In this document: positions 35,313 through 44,714 of the stretch, piece after piece
Layout of the letters: each line of letters begins with the position of its first letter
How positions within the stretch are numbered: the first letter of the stretch is position 1
Source: CAZXFA01 sp964640085
GTDB lineage: Bacteria > Actinomycetota > UBA4738 > HRBIN12
Assembly (NCBI GenBank): GCA_964640085.1
Contig: CAZXFA010000005.1
Span: 1-64,000, forward strand
DNA length: 64,000 nucleotides
Reading direction: 5' to 3'
The notes under the pieces: generated by a model
Told to the model about the DNA's origin: nothing
What the model saw: the letters and a program-made list of their open reading frames with translations, nothing else
Database searches by the model: none
Program-made: the position numbers and the translations under genes

Positions 35313-37211
35313 ATGACGCTTACGCTGCTCGCGCTCGCTGTGGTCCTCGGGTTCCAGCTCTTCCGCGTCCTGTTCCCCCTCGCGTTCGACCTCTCGGAGA
35401 CGGCCGGCTCGGTCAACGCCGGCCTGCTCGCGTTCGGGATCTTCCTCGCCGGGCCCCTGCTGGCCGCGCCGCTCCGACGCGCCCTCGGTGCTCGATGGGC
35501 CCTCAGCCTGGGGCTCCTCGGCGCGGCCGTCGTGCGGGCGGCGATCCAGCTCGCGCGGCCCGTTCCCCTGTGGCTCGCGGCGGTGGGCGTCGGATCCGTC
35601 CTGCTCGGCTGGACCGTGCTGCTCCACGAGATCCGGAGCGTCCGGCGGGACAACGCCACCGTGATCGTCGTGGGCCTCGTGCTCGGCATGTCGATCGACA
35701 CGGCGCTTCGGGCCGTGTCGTGGTCGTGGGACCTCGCGTGGAAAGACGGCGCCGCGCCCATGCTCCTCACGCTCGCCCTGGTCGGAGCGATCCTTGGGCT
35801 CCTGCCCGCGGGGATCGGTGGGGTGCAACGCCGCAGCGCGGACGGGAGCTCGGGTCCGGCCGCGCCGGTGGGGGCCGTCACCCTCCTCCTACTCGGGCCG
35901 TTCCTCATGCTCGAAGTGCTCTTCCTGCAGTCCGGGGCGTTCGCCGCCTCGGCCTCGGGAGCTTCGCTGCCGGTTGCCACGGCGCTCGTCCTCCTCGGCG
36001 ACGGGCTGGCGATCGCCGCGATCGGCCTGGCCAGCGGCAGGCGGGTCGGGCGGGTCGAGGTCCTCATCGCCGCCGCGCTCTTGATCGTCGCCTCGGCTCT
36101 CCTTCGGGGCGTGGAGGGGCCGGTCGTGGGACTCGCCGTGCTCGCCGGCCAGCCGTTCGCCGCCCTCCTGCTGTTCCTCGGTCTGTCGACCGGGCGGATG
36201 CGGCCAGACCCCTGGCGAACCTCGGCCGCGTTCGCGGGCGGGGTCCTCATGTTCCTGGTGCTCACGTTCCTGTACCAGGTCCACTACGATCTCCCGCTGC
36301 CGTTCCCGAACGCCGTGCTCCCGACGGTCGCGGCGCTGATCCTCTCGGCACCGGTCCTGCTGCCACGCCGTGCCTCGGACCTGCAGTCTTCCTCGACGTG
36401 GTGGGCCGCCGTCCCGCTCGTCCTGCTCGCCGTCCCTGCGACGCTCGCCCTCGCGCGCGCCGAGCCCCAGACCGAGCCGACCGAGACCCGCGGGCGGTTC
36501 CGACTCGTGAGCTACAACGTCCACATGGCCGTGAACACCCACGGCCAGGTCGACCCCGAGGCGATCGCGCGGGTGATCGACTCCGAGAACCCCGACGTGA
36601 TCGTCCTCCAGGAGGTTGCCCGGGGGTGGGTGACGAACGGGATGATGGACGTGGCCGAGTGGCTGTCCGACCGGCTCGGCATGGCCTACGTGTTCGCGGG
36701 GGCCGCCGACGGGCAGTTCGGCAACGCGATCTTCTCTCGTCTGCCGATCCTCGAGCATCGGTCGGGGCTGCTGGGGCAGTTCGACGGGACCATGGAACGC
36801 GGGTACGTGTGGGCGGTGGTGGAGGTCGGCGGCTGCCGGGAGCCGGTGAACGTGATCGTGACCCACCTCCAGCACCGCGAGCAGGACACGCCCACACGCC
36901 TCCGGCAGATCGGCGTGCTCCTGGAGGCCTGGGGCGGTGCGAGCCCGGCGGTCATCGCCGGGGACATGAACAACCTCCCCGACAGCGAGGAGGTGGTGCG
37001 GTTCCTCCACGTCGGCCTGGTCTCGGCGCAGGACGAGGCCGGGCTCGGCAACCTGCCCACCTCGTGGCAGGACGACACGCGCATCGACTACATCTTCGCG
37101 ACGGCTGATCTCGCGCTGTCCGGGTTCACGCGGCCATCCAGCCGAGCCTCCGACCACCTGCCGCTCGCCGTGACCGTGACCCCGGTGCGCGGAACGACCG
37201 GATGCGCGTGA
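35313..37211 (+). CDS. Multi-helix membrane protein with C-terminal endonuclease/exonuclease/phosphatase domain
   Basis: 632 residues from ATG 35313. About ten to twelve helices fill the first 390 residues. The C-terminal EEP domain begins FRLVSYNVHMAVNTHGQVD and has all family blocks: NPDVIVLQEV (catalytic Glu), GNAIFSRLPI, VTHLQHRE, GDMNNLPDS, RIDYIFA and SDHLPLAV. The fold includes sphingomyelinase-like, inositol-phosphatase and DNase enzymes, and the target here cannot be told. The membrane part would hold the enzyme at the cell surface, so a lipid or phosphate-ester substrate is plausible (inference). Confidence 0.85.
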   Translation: MTLTLLALAVVLGFQLFRVLFPLAFDLSETAGSVNAGLLAFGIFLAGPLLAAPLRRALGARWALSLGLLGAAVVRAAIQLARPVPLWLAAVGVGSVLLGWTVLLHEIRSVRRDNATVIVVGLVLGMSIDTALRAVSWSWDLAWKDGAAPMLLTLALVGAILGLLPAGIGGVQRRSADGSSGPAAPVGAVTLLLLGPFLMLEVLFLQSGAFAASASGASLPVATALVLLGDGLAIAAIGLASGRRVGRVEVLIAAALLIVASALLRGVEGPVVGLAVLAGQPFAALLLFLGLSTGRMRPDPWRTSAAFAGGVLMFLVLTFLYQVHYDLPLPFPNAVLPTVAALILSAPVLLPRRASDLQSSSTWWAAVPLVLLAVPATLALARAEPQTEPTETRGRFRLVSYNVHMAVNTHGQVDPEAIARVIDSENPDVIVLQEVARGWVTNGMMDVAEWLSDRLGMAYVFAGAADGQFGNAIFSRLPILEHRSGLLGQFDGTMERGYVWAVVEVGGCREPVNVIVTHLQHREQDTPTRLRQIGVLLEAWGGASPAVIAGDMNNLPDSEEVVRFLHVGLVSAQDEAGLGNLPTSWQDDTRIDYIFATADLALSGFTRPSSRASDHLPLAVTVTPVRGTTGCA

Positions 37212-37292
37212 GGCGGCGAACGGCGGTTCCGTGAGCCGTGCGGTCCCGGGTTGTCTTGCCTCTCGGAGCGACCCTGGATACCGTCGAGCGGT

Positions 37293-38579
37293 ATGCGCGG
37301 AGGGACGCAGCAGGTGGGGGTCTGCCTCCGGTCCGTGGCGGCGATCTCGGCCCTGTGCGCGCTCCTCCCCACCTGCACCGGCGAACCGGAGCCTGACCTC
37401 CCCGACGTCGTGATCGGGTCGACACCGGAGAGCCCGGACGCGCCGATGGCCGAGCGGCCGGAGCTCCCGACCCACGTCGGCCGCCTCGCGGTGCTCGACG
37501 ACCGCGGGAACCTCGTCACCGTCGACCCGGATGGGTCGGGCGCGGTCGTGCTCGCCGAGGCGATCGCAGGGCGGACCCGGGCGCAACAGCCGACGTGGTC
37601 GCCCGACGGCACCCGCCTCGCCTGGGTCGAGCTGGAGGCGGCCACCGAAGAGGAGGTCGTGGCGTCCCTGGTCACGTCGAGCGACGACGGGACGCAACGC
37701 ACCCGGGCCGTCATGCCGTTCGCCCCGTTCTACCTGTCCTGGGACCCGACCTCCTCGCGGATCGCCTATCTGAGCCCGTCGTCGGACTCGGGGATCGAGC
37801 TCGGAATCGTGGACGTCGCCGGGGGAGGCGACGAGGCGGCGTCGCTGGACGGCGGCAGCCCCTTCTACCTTTCCTGGGATCCCCCCGGAGAGCAGCTGCT
37901 CGTGCACGTGGGGACCGACCGCCTGGAGCGCCTGGAGTTCGACGGCACGCTGACCACCGTGGAGGAGCGGCCGGGGACCTTCAGCGCGCCGGTGTGGACC
38001 GCCGACGGTCGGAGCCTCGTGTACGCGTCGCGGACCGGCGACCGGCAGCGTCTCGTGGTCCACGACGTGGGTGAGCGACGGGGACGGGGGGTCGTGTCCT
38101 TCGAGGGGGGCATCCGGTTCGTCGTCAGCCCCGATGGCGGTCGGATCGCGTTCCAGATCGTCGGGGGACCGGCGGAGGTCGAACCCCTCTCGGTCCTCGA
38201 CCGGGAGACCGGAACGGTCGAGGCCGTGGACCCGGGCCCGACCCTCGCCTTCTTCTGGAGCCCCCGGGGCGACCGGCTGCTCTACCTGTACCCGGAGGCC
38301 GACGCGGACCGGGTCTGGGCGCGGTGGGGGGTCTGGGACGGCGAGACGACGTTCAGCACGCCCCGCTTCACTCCCACCCTCGTGTTCGTGCGCGACTACC
38401 TCCAGTTCTTCGAGCAGTACGCTCAGAGCATCCGCCTCTGGGCTCCCGACGGGAGCGCCTTCACCTACGCCGGGACGAGCGAGACCGGCGAACAGGGCAT
38501 CTGGGTGCAGCCCGCGCGCGCCGATGCCGAGCCGGTCCTGGTCGCCGGCGGTGTCTTCGCCGCCTGGTCACCCGCCTGA
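37293..38579 (+). CDS. TolB-like beta-propeller lipoprotein
   Basis: 428 residues from ATG 37293. Signal sequence with Cys at LLPTCTGE (possible lipobox). Repeats of the PD40/WD40-like type: PTWSPDGTRLAWVELE, LSWDPTSSRIAYLSP, LSWDPPGEQLLVHVG, PVWTADGRSLVYASR, FVVSPDGGRIAFQIVG, FFWSPRGDRLLYLYP and RLWAPDGSAFTYAG, seven blades in all. A surface beta-propeller without known partner. It lies 81 nt after the EEP gene and is probably on the same transcript. Confidence 0.85.
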   Translation: MRGGTQQVGVCLRSVAAISALCALLPTCTGEPEPDLPDVVIGSTPESPDAPMAERPELPTHVGRLAVLDDRGNLVTVDPDGSGAVVLAEAIAGRTRAQQPTWSPDGTRLAWVELEAATEEEVVASLVTSSDDGTQRTRAVMPFAPFYLSWDPTSSRIAYLSPSSDSGIELGIVDVAGGGDEAASLDGGSPFYLSWDPPGEQLLVHVGTDRLERLEFDGTLTTVEERPGTFSAPVWTADGRSLVYASRTGDRQRLVVHDVGERRGRGVVSFEGGIRFVVSPDGGRIAFQIVGGPAEVEPLSVLDRETGTVEAVDPGPTLAFFWSPRGDRLLYLYPEADADRVWARWGVWDGETTFSTPRFTPTLVFVRDYLQFFEQYAQSIRLWAPDGSAFTYAGTSETGEQGIWVQPARADAEPVLVAGGVFAAWSPA

Positions 38580-38670
38580 CGGATCGAGGGCCCGTCGCCA
38601 TGGCGTCGAGGAGGTGCGGGGGAGGGCGGTCCGTGCTATCTATCGGCTGCGTCGGATGAAGGGAGGAGCG

Positions 38671-39054
38671 ATGGGAGCCGGTGGGAAGCTGTCGCCGGAC
38701 GGCGGCCGGGTGGAGAGCATGCCCGGTTTCGAGGGGCACTACCTCGACGTGGACGGCTACACGCTGGGGTTCGAATCGATCGATGAGGCGATGGACGCCA
38801 CGCCGATGTACAAGGGGCTGCCCGACGACCTGTGCCAGAGCCACCATTGGGGGTACGTGATCTCGGGGCGGATGATCATGCACCGGCCCGAAGGTGACCT
38901 CGTGGTCGAGGCGGGCGAGGCCTACTACGTGGGGCCGGGACACACCGGCGAGACGGGGCTGCCGGGCACCAAGGTGATCGAGTTCAGCCCGACCGAGGAG
39001 TACCAGCGGACGATGGAGGTCATGGCCAAGAACATGGAGGCCATGGGCGGGTAG
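38671..39054 (+). CDS. Cupin-domain protein
   Basis: 127 residues from ATG 38671, chosen because AGGGAGGAG ends 2 nt before it. After a short lead, MPGFEGHYLDVDGYTLGFE, the cupin core has CQSHHWGYVISGRMIMHRPEGD (His pair and the Gly of motif 1), VEAGEAYYVGPGHTGE (motif 2) and LPGTKVIEFSP. His residues can bind a metal. Function unknown. Separate transcript or end of the preceding one. Confidence 0.85.
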   Translation: MGAGGKLSPDGGRVESMPGFEGHYLDVDGYTLGFESIDEAMDATPMYKGLPDDLCQSHHWGYVISGRMIMHRPEGDLVVEAGEAYYVGPGHTGETGLPGTKVIEFSPTEEYQRTMEVMAKNMEAMGG

Positions 39055-39070
39055 CCGAATCGCCTCACCT

Positions 39071-39114
39071 CTGTAGGCGGACCACGCGCGAACCTGTAGG
39101 CGGACCACGCGCGA
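39071..39114. repeat. Two 21-bp direct repeats in tandem
   Basis: An identical 21-base unit starting CTGTAGGCGG occurs at 39071-39091 and 39094-39114, with two bases between. It lies between the ends of the convergent cupin (plus) and CBS (minus) genes. Confidence 0.8.
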
Positions 39115-39144
39115 TCGATCGGGCGGCCACTTGGGCGGCCCGGT

Positions 39145-39528
39145 TCATCCCCTCGCGATGCTCTCGGCGAGATCGCGCATCGACACCATCCCCACCACCG
39201 CCTCGCCCTCCTGCACCGGGAGATGACGGAACCCACCGAACAGCATCTCGTTCAGCGCATCCCCCACCGACGTGTCCGGCCCGACCGTCACCGGGTCCCG
39301 GGACATCCATCGGGAGACTGGCGAGACCCTCGCCGCATCCGCGCTGGGGGACTCCATCAGCGCCCGGAGGAGGTCCCGCTCGGTGAAGATGCCCACCAGG
39401 GACCCGCCATCCAGGACCAGGACCGACCCGATCGCGCGCTTGGACATGCTGCTCACGGCCTCGGTCACGTTCACCATCGGGTCGACCGTGACCAGCTCCG
39501 TGCTCATGACCTCGCGGACCTCGGTCAT
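39145..39528 (-). CDS. CBS-domain pair protein
   Basis: 127 residues comprising only two CBS motifs: VREVMSTELVTVDPMVNVTE with GSVLVLDGGSLVGIFTERDL, and WMSRDPVTVGPDTSVGDALN with FRHLPVQEGEAVVGMVSMRDL. Such stand-alone pairs bind adenine nucleotides and act as energy or ligand sensors. No enzyme partner adjoins it. A second CBS protein, fused to rhodanese, is at 53575. Confidence 0.92.
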   Translation of the reverse strand: MTEVREVMSTELVTVDPMVNVTEAVSSMSKRAIGSVLVLDGGSLVGIFTERDLLRALMESPSADAARVSPVSRWMSRDPVTVGPDTSVGDALNEMLFGGFRHLPVQEGEAVVGMVSMRDLAESIARG

Positions 39529-39846
39529 CCCCTCACCTCGAGCGCTTGGGCCGCCACCGGCTTGGCCCGACTCTGCCGCGTTCGTCCGGCGATGTCCAGG
39601 CCGGGGATGCTCACCAGCGCCCGGGGCCGCCCTGCGGACGGTAGGAGCGTCGGGCCCTTCCCGGCGCCAGGCCGACCTTCGAGCAGCTCACGCCGCCGAT
39701 CTGAGGACCGGCGGCACGATCTCCGTGCCACGCGTCTGGCGCGGTGACGTCCTGGCCGGGCGCCGTGGGGGTGGAGCCGGTCCGTGGTCTCGGGATAAGC
39801 TGCGGTCTTCCGGACCGAACGAGCTCGGCTGAGAGGAGGAGCCCGG
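39529..39846. other. Divergent intergenic region before the pyrimidine operon
   Basis: 318 bases without a gene. GAGAGGAGG at about 39831-39839 is the ribosome site of the LLM gene. GATAAG near 39795 could be part of its -10 region. No operator was recognised. Confidence 0.45.
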
Positions 39847-40839
39847 ATGCTCTCCTTCGGCGTCACGTTCATGCTGGATCCTCCGGCGTCCCGGGTGGTG
39901 GAATGGGCGAAGCTCGCCGAGGATCGGGGGTTCGACCACGTCTGGGCTTGGGATTCCCACGTCCTGTGGCAGGACATCTATCCGGTCTTCGCCTTGATCG
40001 CGGCGAACACGGGGCGCGTCAAGATCGGCCCCTGCGTGACGAACCCAGCGACGCGCGACATCACGGTCACGGCGAGCGCTCTCGCCACCCTGAACGAGAT
40101 CTCCGGGGGCCGGATGGTGATGGGGATCGGCCGCGGCGACAGCGCGCGGCGAGTGATCGGCAAGCCTCCGGTCACCGTGGAGCGCCTCGAGCGAGCATGT
40201 CGGACGATCAAGGACCTGGCCGAGGGTCGAGAGGCCGACTGCGATGGCACGCCGACGCAGCTGAAGTGGGCGAACGGGGAGCTTCCCGTCTGGGTCGCCG
40301 CCTACGGTCCGAAGGCGCTGCGGTGCGCGGGCAGGGTGGCCGACGGTCTGATCATGCAGCTCGCCGACCCGTACATCATCCGGTGGTCGCTGCGGTACGT
40401 ACGGGAGGGCGCCGAGCAGGCCGGACGTCGATTCGAGGACATCCAGATCATGAGCGCGGCCCCCGCCTACATCACCGACGACCTGGAGCACGCGAGAGCC
40501 CAGGTGCGCTGGTTCCCCGCGCTGGTCTCCAACCACGTCGTGGACCTCGTGAGTCGCTACAGCGACACGGACCTGCCGAAGGAGCTCACCGACTTCATCG
40601 CGGCCCGCGACCACTACGACTACTCGGACCACGGACGGACGGGCGCCGAGCATGCGGAGTTCGTGACCGATGAGGTGATCGACCGCTTCTGCGTGATCGG
40701 CACGGTCGACCAGTGCTTGGCCAAGCTGAAGGAACTCGAGGCGCTCGGCGTGCACCAGTTCAACATCTACTCGATGGTCGACGATCCCGCGGGGGTCATC
40801 GAGGGGTTCGGGAGGCATCTGATCCCGGCGTTCACCTGA
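39847..40839 (+). CDS. LLM-class (F420-type) flavin oxidoreductase
   Basis: 330 residues. Luciferase-like TIM barrel: MLSFGVTFMLDPPASRVVEW, FDHVWAWDSHVLWQD, VKIGPCVTNPATRDITVTA, GGRMVMGIGRGDS and PVWVAAYGPKALRCAGRVAD. These resemble the TIGR03842/CPS_4043-like LLM subfamily, which may use F420 or FMN. First gene of the operon with beta-ureidopropionase, dihydropyrimidinase and semialdehyde dehydrogenase (39 nt to the next gene). No dihydropyrimidine dehydrogenase gene is present, so this flavoprotein may do the first redox step or open another nitrogen ring (inference). Confidence 0.88.
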   Translation: MLSFGVTFMLDPPASRVVEWAKLAEDRGFDHVWAWDSHVLWQDIYPVFALIAANTGRVKIGPCVTNPATRDITVTASALATLNEISGGRMVMGIGRGDSARRVIGKPPVTVERLERACRTIKDLAEGREADCDGTPTQLKWANGELPVWVAAYGPKALRCAGRVADGLIMQLADPYIIRWSLRYVREGAEQAGRRFEDIQIMSAAPAYITDDLEHARAQVRWFPALVSNHVVDLVSRYSDTDLPKELTDFIAARDHYDYSDHGRTGAEHAEFVTDEVIDRFCVIGTVDQCLAKLKELEALGVHQFNIYSMVDDPAGVIEGFGRHLIPAFT

Positions 40840-40877
40840 CGATCGTCCGGGGTCGGGCCGGAGGAGGTAGTCCGCAG

Positions 40878-41723
40878 ATGGCGACGATCCGAGCGGCGCT
40901 GATCCAGTGCTACGCGAACATGCCCAAGGAAGAGGCGATCCAGAAGCACATCGAGCTGGTCGGCAAGGCCGCGGCCGAGGGTGCGAAGGTCACCGGTCTC
41001 CAGGAGATCTTCCACGGCCCGTACTTCCCCGCCGAGCAGGATCCCAAGTGGTACCGGACGGCCGAGCCCGAGGACGGCCCGACGCTGACCCGGATGCGGG
41101 AGGTCGCCAAGCAGCACGGCATGGTGCTGATCGTGCCCTGGTTCGAGGAGGCCCAGACCGGCGTCTACTACAACTCGGCCGCGGTGATCGAAGCCGACGG
41201 AACGCTGGTGGGCAAGTACCGCAAGACCCACATCCCCCACGTGGGCCCTTGCTTCTGGGAGAAGTTCTACTTCAAGCCCGGGAACCTCGGGTACCCGGTG
41301 TTCGACACCTCGGTCGGCAGGATCGGATTGATCATCTGCTACGACCGCCACTTCCCGGAGGTGGCACGCCAGGTCGGGCTGAAGGGCGCCGAGTTGGTGT
41401 TCAACCCCTCCGCGACCGTGGAGTCGCTGTCGAAGTACCTGTGGGAGCTCGAGCAACCGGCGCACGCCGTGGCGAACGGGTACTGGATCGCCGCCAGCAA
41501 CCGCGTGGGCGTGGAGGAGCCGCTGTCCTCGGCCCGGTTCTACGGCTCCTCGTACTTCTGCGACCCGCGTGGACAGATCGTCGCGCAGGCCTCGGACTCC
41601 GAAGACGAGGCCCTCGTGGCGGACCTGGACCTGGACAAGATCCGAGAGGTGCGCGACACGTGGCAGTTCCTGCGGGACCGACGTCCCGAGACGTACGGCG
41701 AGCTCACGGAGCTGCTGCCATGA
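40878..41723 (+). CDS. Beta-ureidopropionase / carbamoyl-amidohydrolase (nitrilase family)
   Basis: 281 residues from ATG 40878 (GGAGGAGG upstream). Nitrilase triad: Glu in GLQEIFHGPYF, Lys in GKYRKTHIPHVGPCFWEKFYF, Cys in IICYDRHFPE. The HVGPCFWEKFYFKPG insert is typical of beta-ureidopropionase and D-carbamoylase-like members. Hydrolyses N-carbamoyl-beta-alanine (or another N-carbamoyl amine/amino acid) to the amine, CO2 and ammonia. Its stop overlaps the dihydropyrimidinase start (ATGA), matching consecutive steps of one pathway. Confidence 0.9.
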   Translation: MATIRAALIQCYANMPKEEAIQKHIELVGKAAAEGAKVTGLQEIFHGPYFPAEQDPKWYRTAEPEDGPTLTRMREVAKQHGMVLIVPWFEEAQTGVYYNSAAVIEADGTLVGKYRKTHIPHVGPCFWEKFYFKPGNLGYPVFDTSVGRIGLIICYDRHFPEVARQVGLKGAELVFNPSATVESLSKYLWELEQPAHAVANGYWIAASNRVGVEEPLSSARFYGSSYFCDPRGQIVAQASDSEDEALVADLDLDKIREVRDTWQFLRDRRPETYGELTELLP

Positions 41724-43093
41724 GGACGCTCATCGCGAACGGGACGGTCGTCACCGCGACCGACGCCACCAGGGCCGACGTCGTCATCGATGACGAGAAG
41801 GTCGTCGCGATCGGATTGGACCTGGCCGTGGAGGCGGACACGGTCATCGACGCGACGGGCCGGTACGTGATGCCGGGCGGTGTCGACCCCCACACGCACT
41901 TCGACCTCCCCTTCGGGGGGTCGTTCTGCTCCGACGACTTCGGCACCGGGACCCGGGCGGCCGCGTTCGGGGGGACGACGACGGTGATCGATTTCGCCGT
42001 CCAGGGGACGGGCGAGGGCCTGCGCCGGGGGCTCGACGTGTGGCACGAGAAGGCCCAGAAGGCGTGCACGGACTTCGGCTTCCACATGATCGTGAAGGAG
42101 GTCAACGACCAGGTCCTGAAGGAGATGGACGACCTCGTCGGCGAAGGGATCACCTCGTTCAAGCTCTTCATGGCCTACCCGGGTGTGTTCATGCTGGACG
42201 ACGCCTCGATCTTCACCGCCATGCAGCGTGCCGCCTCGAGCGGCGCGTTGATCATGATGCACGCGGAGAACGGGGGTCCGATCGACGTGCTCGTCAGGCA
42301 GTACGTCGCCGAGGGGAAGACCGACCCCAAGTACCACGGGATGTCGCGCCCTGCCGCCATGGAGGGGGAAGCCGTCAACCGGGTCTTCAAGCTCGCCGAG
42401 CTGGCCGGCACGCCCGCCTACATCGTCCACCTCTCGTCCCGCGACGCGTTGAACGCGGTCCGCGAGGCGCGGGACAGGGGCCTCCCCGCGTATGCGGAGA
42501 CCTGCCCCCAGTACCTGTACCTGTCCAACGACGACATGGCGCGCCCGGGGTTCGAGGGTGCGAAGTTCGTCTGCTCTCCGCCGCTGCGTCCGAAGGACCA
42601 CCAGGAGGACCTGTGGGCCGGTCTGCGGCAGGACGACCTCCAGATCGTGGGGACCGACCACGCGCCGTTCAACTACGAGGGACAGAAGGAGCTCGGCCGC
42701 GGCGACTTCTCGAAGATCCCGAACGGCCTGCCGAGCGTCGAAGACCGGTTCACGCTGATCTTCCAGGGCGTGCACGAGGGGCGGATCGGCCTGAACCGGT
42801 TCGTGGAGCTCGTGGCGACGGCCCCCGCCAAGATGTTCGGTCTCTACCCTCGGAAGGGGACGATCGCTCCCGGCGCGGACGCGGACATCGTGGTGTTCGA
42901 CCCGAACCACGAGCGGGTGATCTCGGCCGAGACCCATCACATGAACGTGGACTACTCGTGCTTCGAAGGGCTGGAAGTGACGGGCGTGCCCGAGATCGTG
43001 ATCCAACGGGGTGCCGTCCTGGTGAGGGACGGCGAGTTCCACGGGAAGGAGGGCCAGGGTCGGTTCCTTCCACGGAGCCGGATGGGGCTGTGA
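41720..43093 (+). CDS. hydA: Dihydropyrimidinase / D-hydantoinase
   Basis: 457 residues. Amidohydrolase metal motif GGVDPHTHFDLPF (His58, His60), carboxylated Lys in ITSFKLFMAYPG, further ligands in MMHAEN and VHLSS, and Asp in GTDHAPFNY. The sequence order and length match dihydropyrimidinase/hydantoinase. Opens the ring of dihydrouracil, dihydrothymine or hydantoins to the N-carbamoyl product, which the preceding gene's enzyme would cleave. Cytosolic. Starts by ATGA overlap. Confidence 0.93.
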   Translation: MRTLIANGTVVTATDATRADVVIDDEKVVAIGLDLAVEADTVIDATGRYVMPGGVDPHTHFDLPFGGSFCSDDFGTGTRAAAFGGTTTVIDFAVQGTGEGLRRGLDVWHEKAQKACTDFGFHMIVKEVNDQVLKEMDDLVGEGITSFKLFMAYPGVFMLDDASIFTAMQRAASSGALIMMHAENGGPIDVLVRQYVAEGKTDPKYHGMSRPAAMEGEAVNRVFKLAELAGTPAYIVHLSSRDALNAVREARDRGLPAYAETCPQYLYLSNDDMARPGFEGAKFVCSPPLRPKDHQEDLWAGLRQDDLQIVGTDHAPFNYEGQKELGRGDFSKIPNGLPSVEDRFTLIFQGVHEGRIGLNRFVELVATAPAKMFGLYPRKGTIAPGADADIVVFDPNHERVISAETHHMNVDYSCFEGLEVTGVPEIVIQRGAVLVRDGEFHGKEGQGRFLPRSRMGL

Positions 43094-43112
43094 TCCGCCG
43101 AAGGAGAACACC

Positions 43113-44603
43113 ATGAGCGCAGCGACCGTGCCCAGCTTCATCGCAGGGCGGTTCGAGGAGCCGGGATCGGAGGAGATCGATCCGATCTTCGATCCGGCCA
43201 CCGGCGAGACGATCGCGCTCCTGCCCTACTCGTCGCCGCCGGAGATCGACCGGGCGGTCCGGGCGGCCAAGGAGGCGTTCCCGGCCTGGGCGAACACACC
43301 CGCGCCCGACCGGGCACAGGTGATGTTCCGGTTCAAGGCCGTCCTCGAGGAGCGGTTCGAGGATCTGGCGCAGCTCGTCACTCGGGAGAACGGCAAGACG
43401 TTGCCCGAGTCCCGGGGAGAGGTCCGTCGGGCGATCGAGGTCGTAGAGCTCGCGTGCGGCGCGCCGACGCTCACGATGGGAACGAACCTGGACCAGATCG
43501 CCGAGGGCATCGACGAGGAGCTCGTGCGGTTCCCGGTGGGGGTGGTGGCCGGCATCACGCCGTTCAACTTCCCGCACATGGTGCCACTCTGGATGATCCC
43601 CCTCGCGATCGTGTGCGGGAACACGTTCGTGCTGAAGCCCTCGCAACGGACCCCACTGTCCGCCGTGCGGATCGCCGAGCTCCTCGTGGAGTCCGGACTG
43701 CCGGACGGAGTGTTCAACCTGGTGCATGGAGCCAAGGACACGGTCGACGCGCTGCTCGCTAATCCGGACGTCACGGCGGTATCGGTGGTCGGCTCCGTCG
43801 GGGTGGCCTCCTACATCTACGCGACGGCGGCCGCCCACGGGAAACGCGTGCAGGCGCTCGGTGGCGCGAAGAACCACCTCCTCGTGATGGACGACGCGGA
43901 CCTGGACAGGACGGTCACCGCGCTCCTGTCCTCTGCCTTCGGCAACGCAGGGCAGCGCTGCCTGGCCGGCAGCGTGGCGGTCGGCGTGGGCACGGTGGGC
44001 GACGCGCTGGTCGCCGAGCTCGCCGACCAGGCGGGTCGCCTGAAGGTCGGCAACGGCACGGAGCCTGATACCGACATGGGCCCGGTGATCCGCGAGGAGC
44101 GTCGGAAGGAGCTGATCGGGTACATCGAGCGGAGCGAGGAGGACGGCGCCGAGGTGGCGATGGACGGACGCGGGGTCGGTCCGTCCGAGGGGTTCTTCCT
44201 CGGCCCCACGATCATCGATGGCGTCTCGCCGGAGCAGCAGCTTTGGAAGGACGAGCTGTTCGGACCGGTGCTCTCGGTGGTACGCGCCGCGGACCTGGAC
44301 GAGGCGCTCGGCGTCCTCAACTCCAGCACGTACGGGAATGCAGCGTCGATCTTCACCACGTCGGGCGCGAACGCCCGGCAGTTCAAACGGCGGGCGGAGG
44401 CCGGCATGCTCGGCGTGAACATCGGGGTGGCGGCGCCGATGGCCTTCTTCCCCTTCGCGGGGTGGAAGAACTCGTTCTTCGGCGACCTCCACGCGACGGG
44501 GACCGACGGCGTCCGCTTCTACACCAGACCCAAAGTCATCACCTCCAGGTGGTGGCTCTCGGAGAAGCTCGATCACTCCAAGCCCGAGGGTCGGGGGCAC
44601 TAG
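43113..44603 (+). CDS. mmsA: Methylmalonate/malonate-semialdehyde dehydrogenase (CoA-acylating)
   Basis: 496 residues. Aldehyde dehydrogenase fold with VAGITPFNFPHMVPLWMIPL (the NF-P motif of the CoA-acylating subfamily), LGGAKNHLLVMDDAD (catalytic-loop region of MmsA) and FGNAGQRCLAGS with the nucleophile Cys. Converts malonate semialdehyde (from beta-alanine) or methylmalonate semialdehyde to acetyl- or propionyl-CoA. It completes the route from pyrimidines. The aminotransferase that would precede it is not in the operon. GAAGGAGAACACC provides the ribosome site 19 nt after hydA. Confidence 0.92.
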   Translation: MSAATVPSFIAGRFEEPGSEEIDPIFDPATGETIALLPYSSPPEIDRAVRAAKEAFPAWANTPAPDRAQVMFRFKAVLEERFEDLAQLVTRENGKTLPESRGEVRRAIEVVELACGAPTLTMGTNLDQIAEGIDEELVRFPVGVVAGITPFNFPHMVPLWMIPLAIVCGNTFVLKPSQRTPLSAVRIAELLVESGLPDGVFNLVHGAKDTVDALLANPDVTAVSVVGSVGVASYIYATAAAHGKRVQALGGAKNHLLVMDDADLDRTVTALLSSAFGNAGQRCLAGSVAVGVGTVGDALVAELADQAGRLKVGNGTEPDTDMGPVIREERRKELIGYIERSEEDGAEVAMDGRGVGPSEGFFLGPTIIDGVSPEQQLWKDELFGPVLSVVRAADLDEALGVLNSSTYGNAASIFTTSGANARQFKRRAEAGMLGVNIGVAAPMAFFPFAGWKNSFFGDLHATGTDGVRFYTRPKVITSRWWLSEKLDHSKPEGRGH

Positions 44604-44714
44604 CACCTGTATCGGTACGGAGGCGTAGTCGGCAAGGAGCATCCGTCCGGAGATCCAGATCCCGCCGGCGTCGGGCGTCGCCCAGCTTGGTTCGGCTGGT
44701 CCGAGGGTTCGCGC

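Noticed and set aside
35130..38063. Long frames on the opposite strand of the EEP and TolB-like genes
   Set aside because: Shadow frames of two well-supported plus-strand genes. High GC gives long open antisense frames here.
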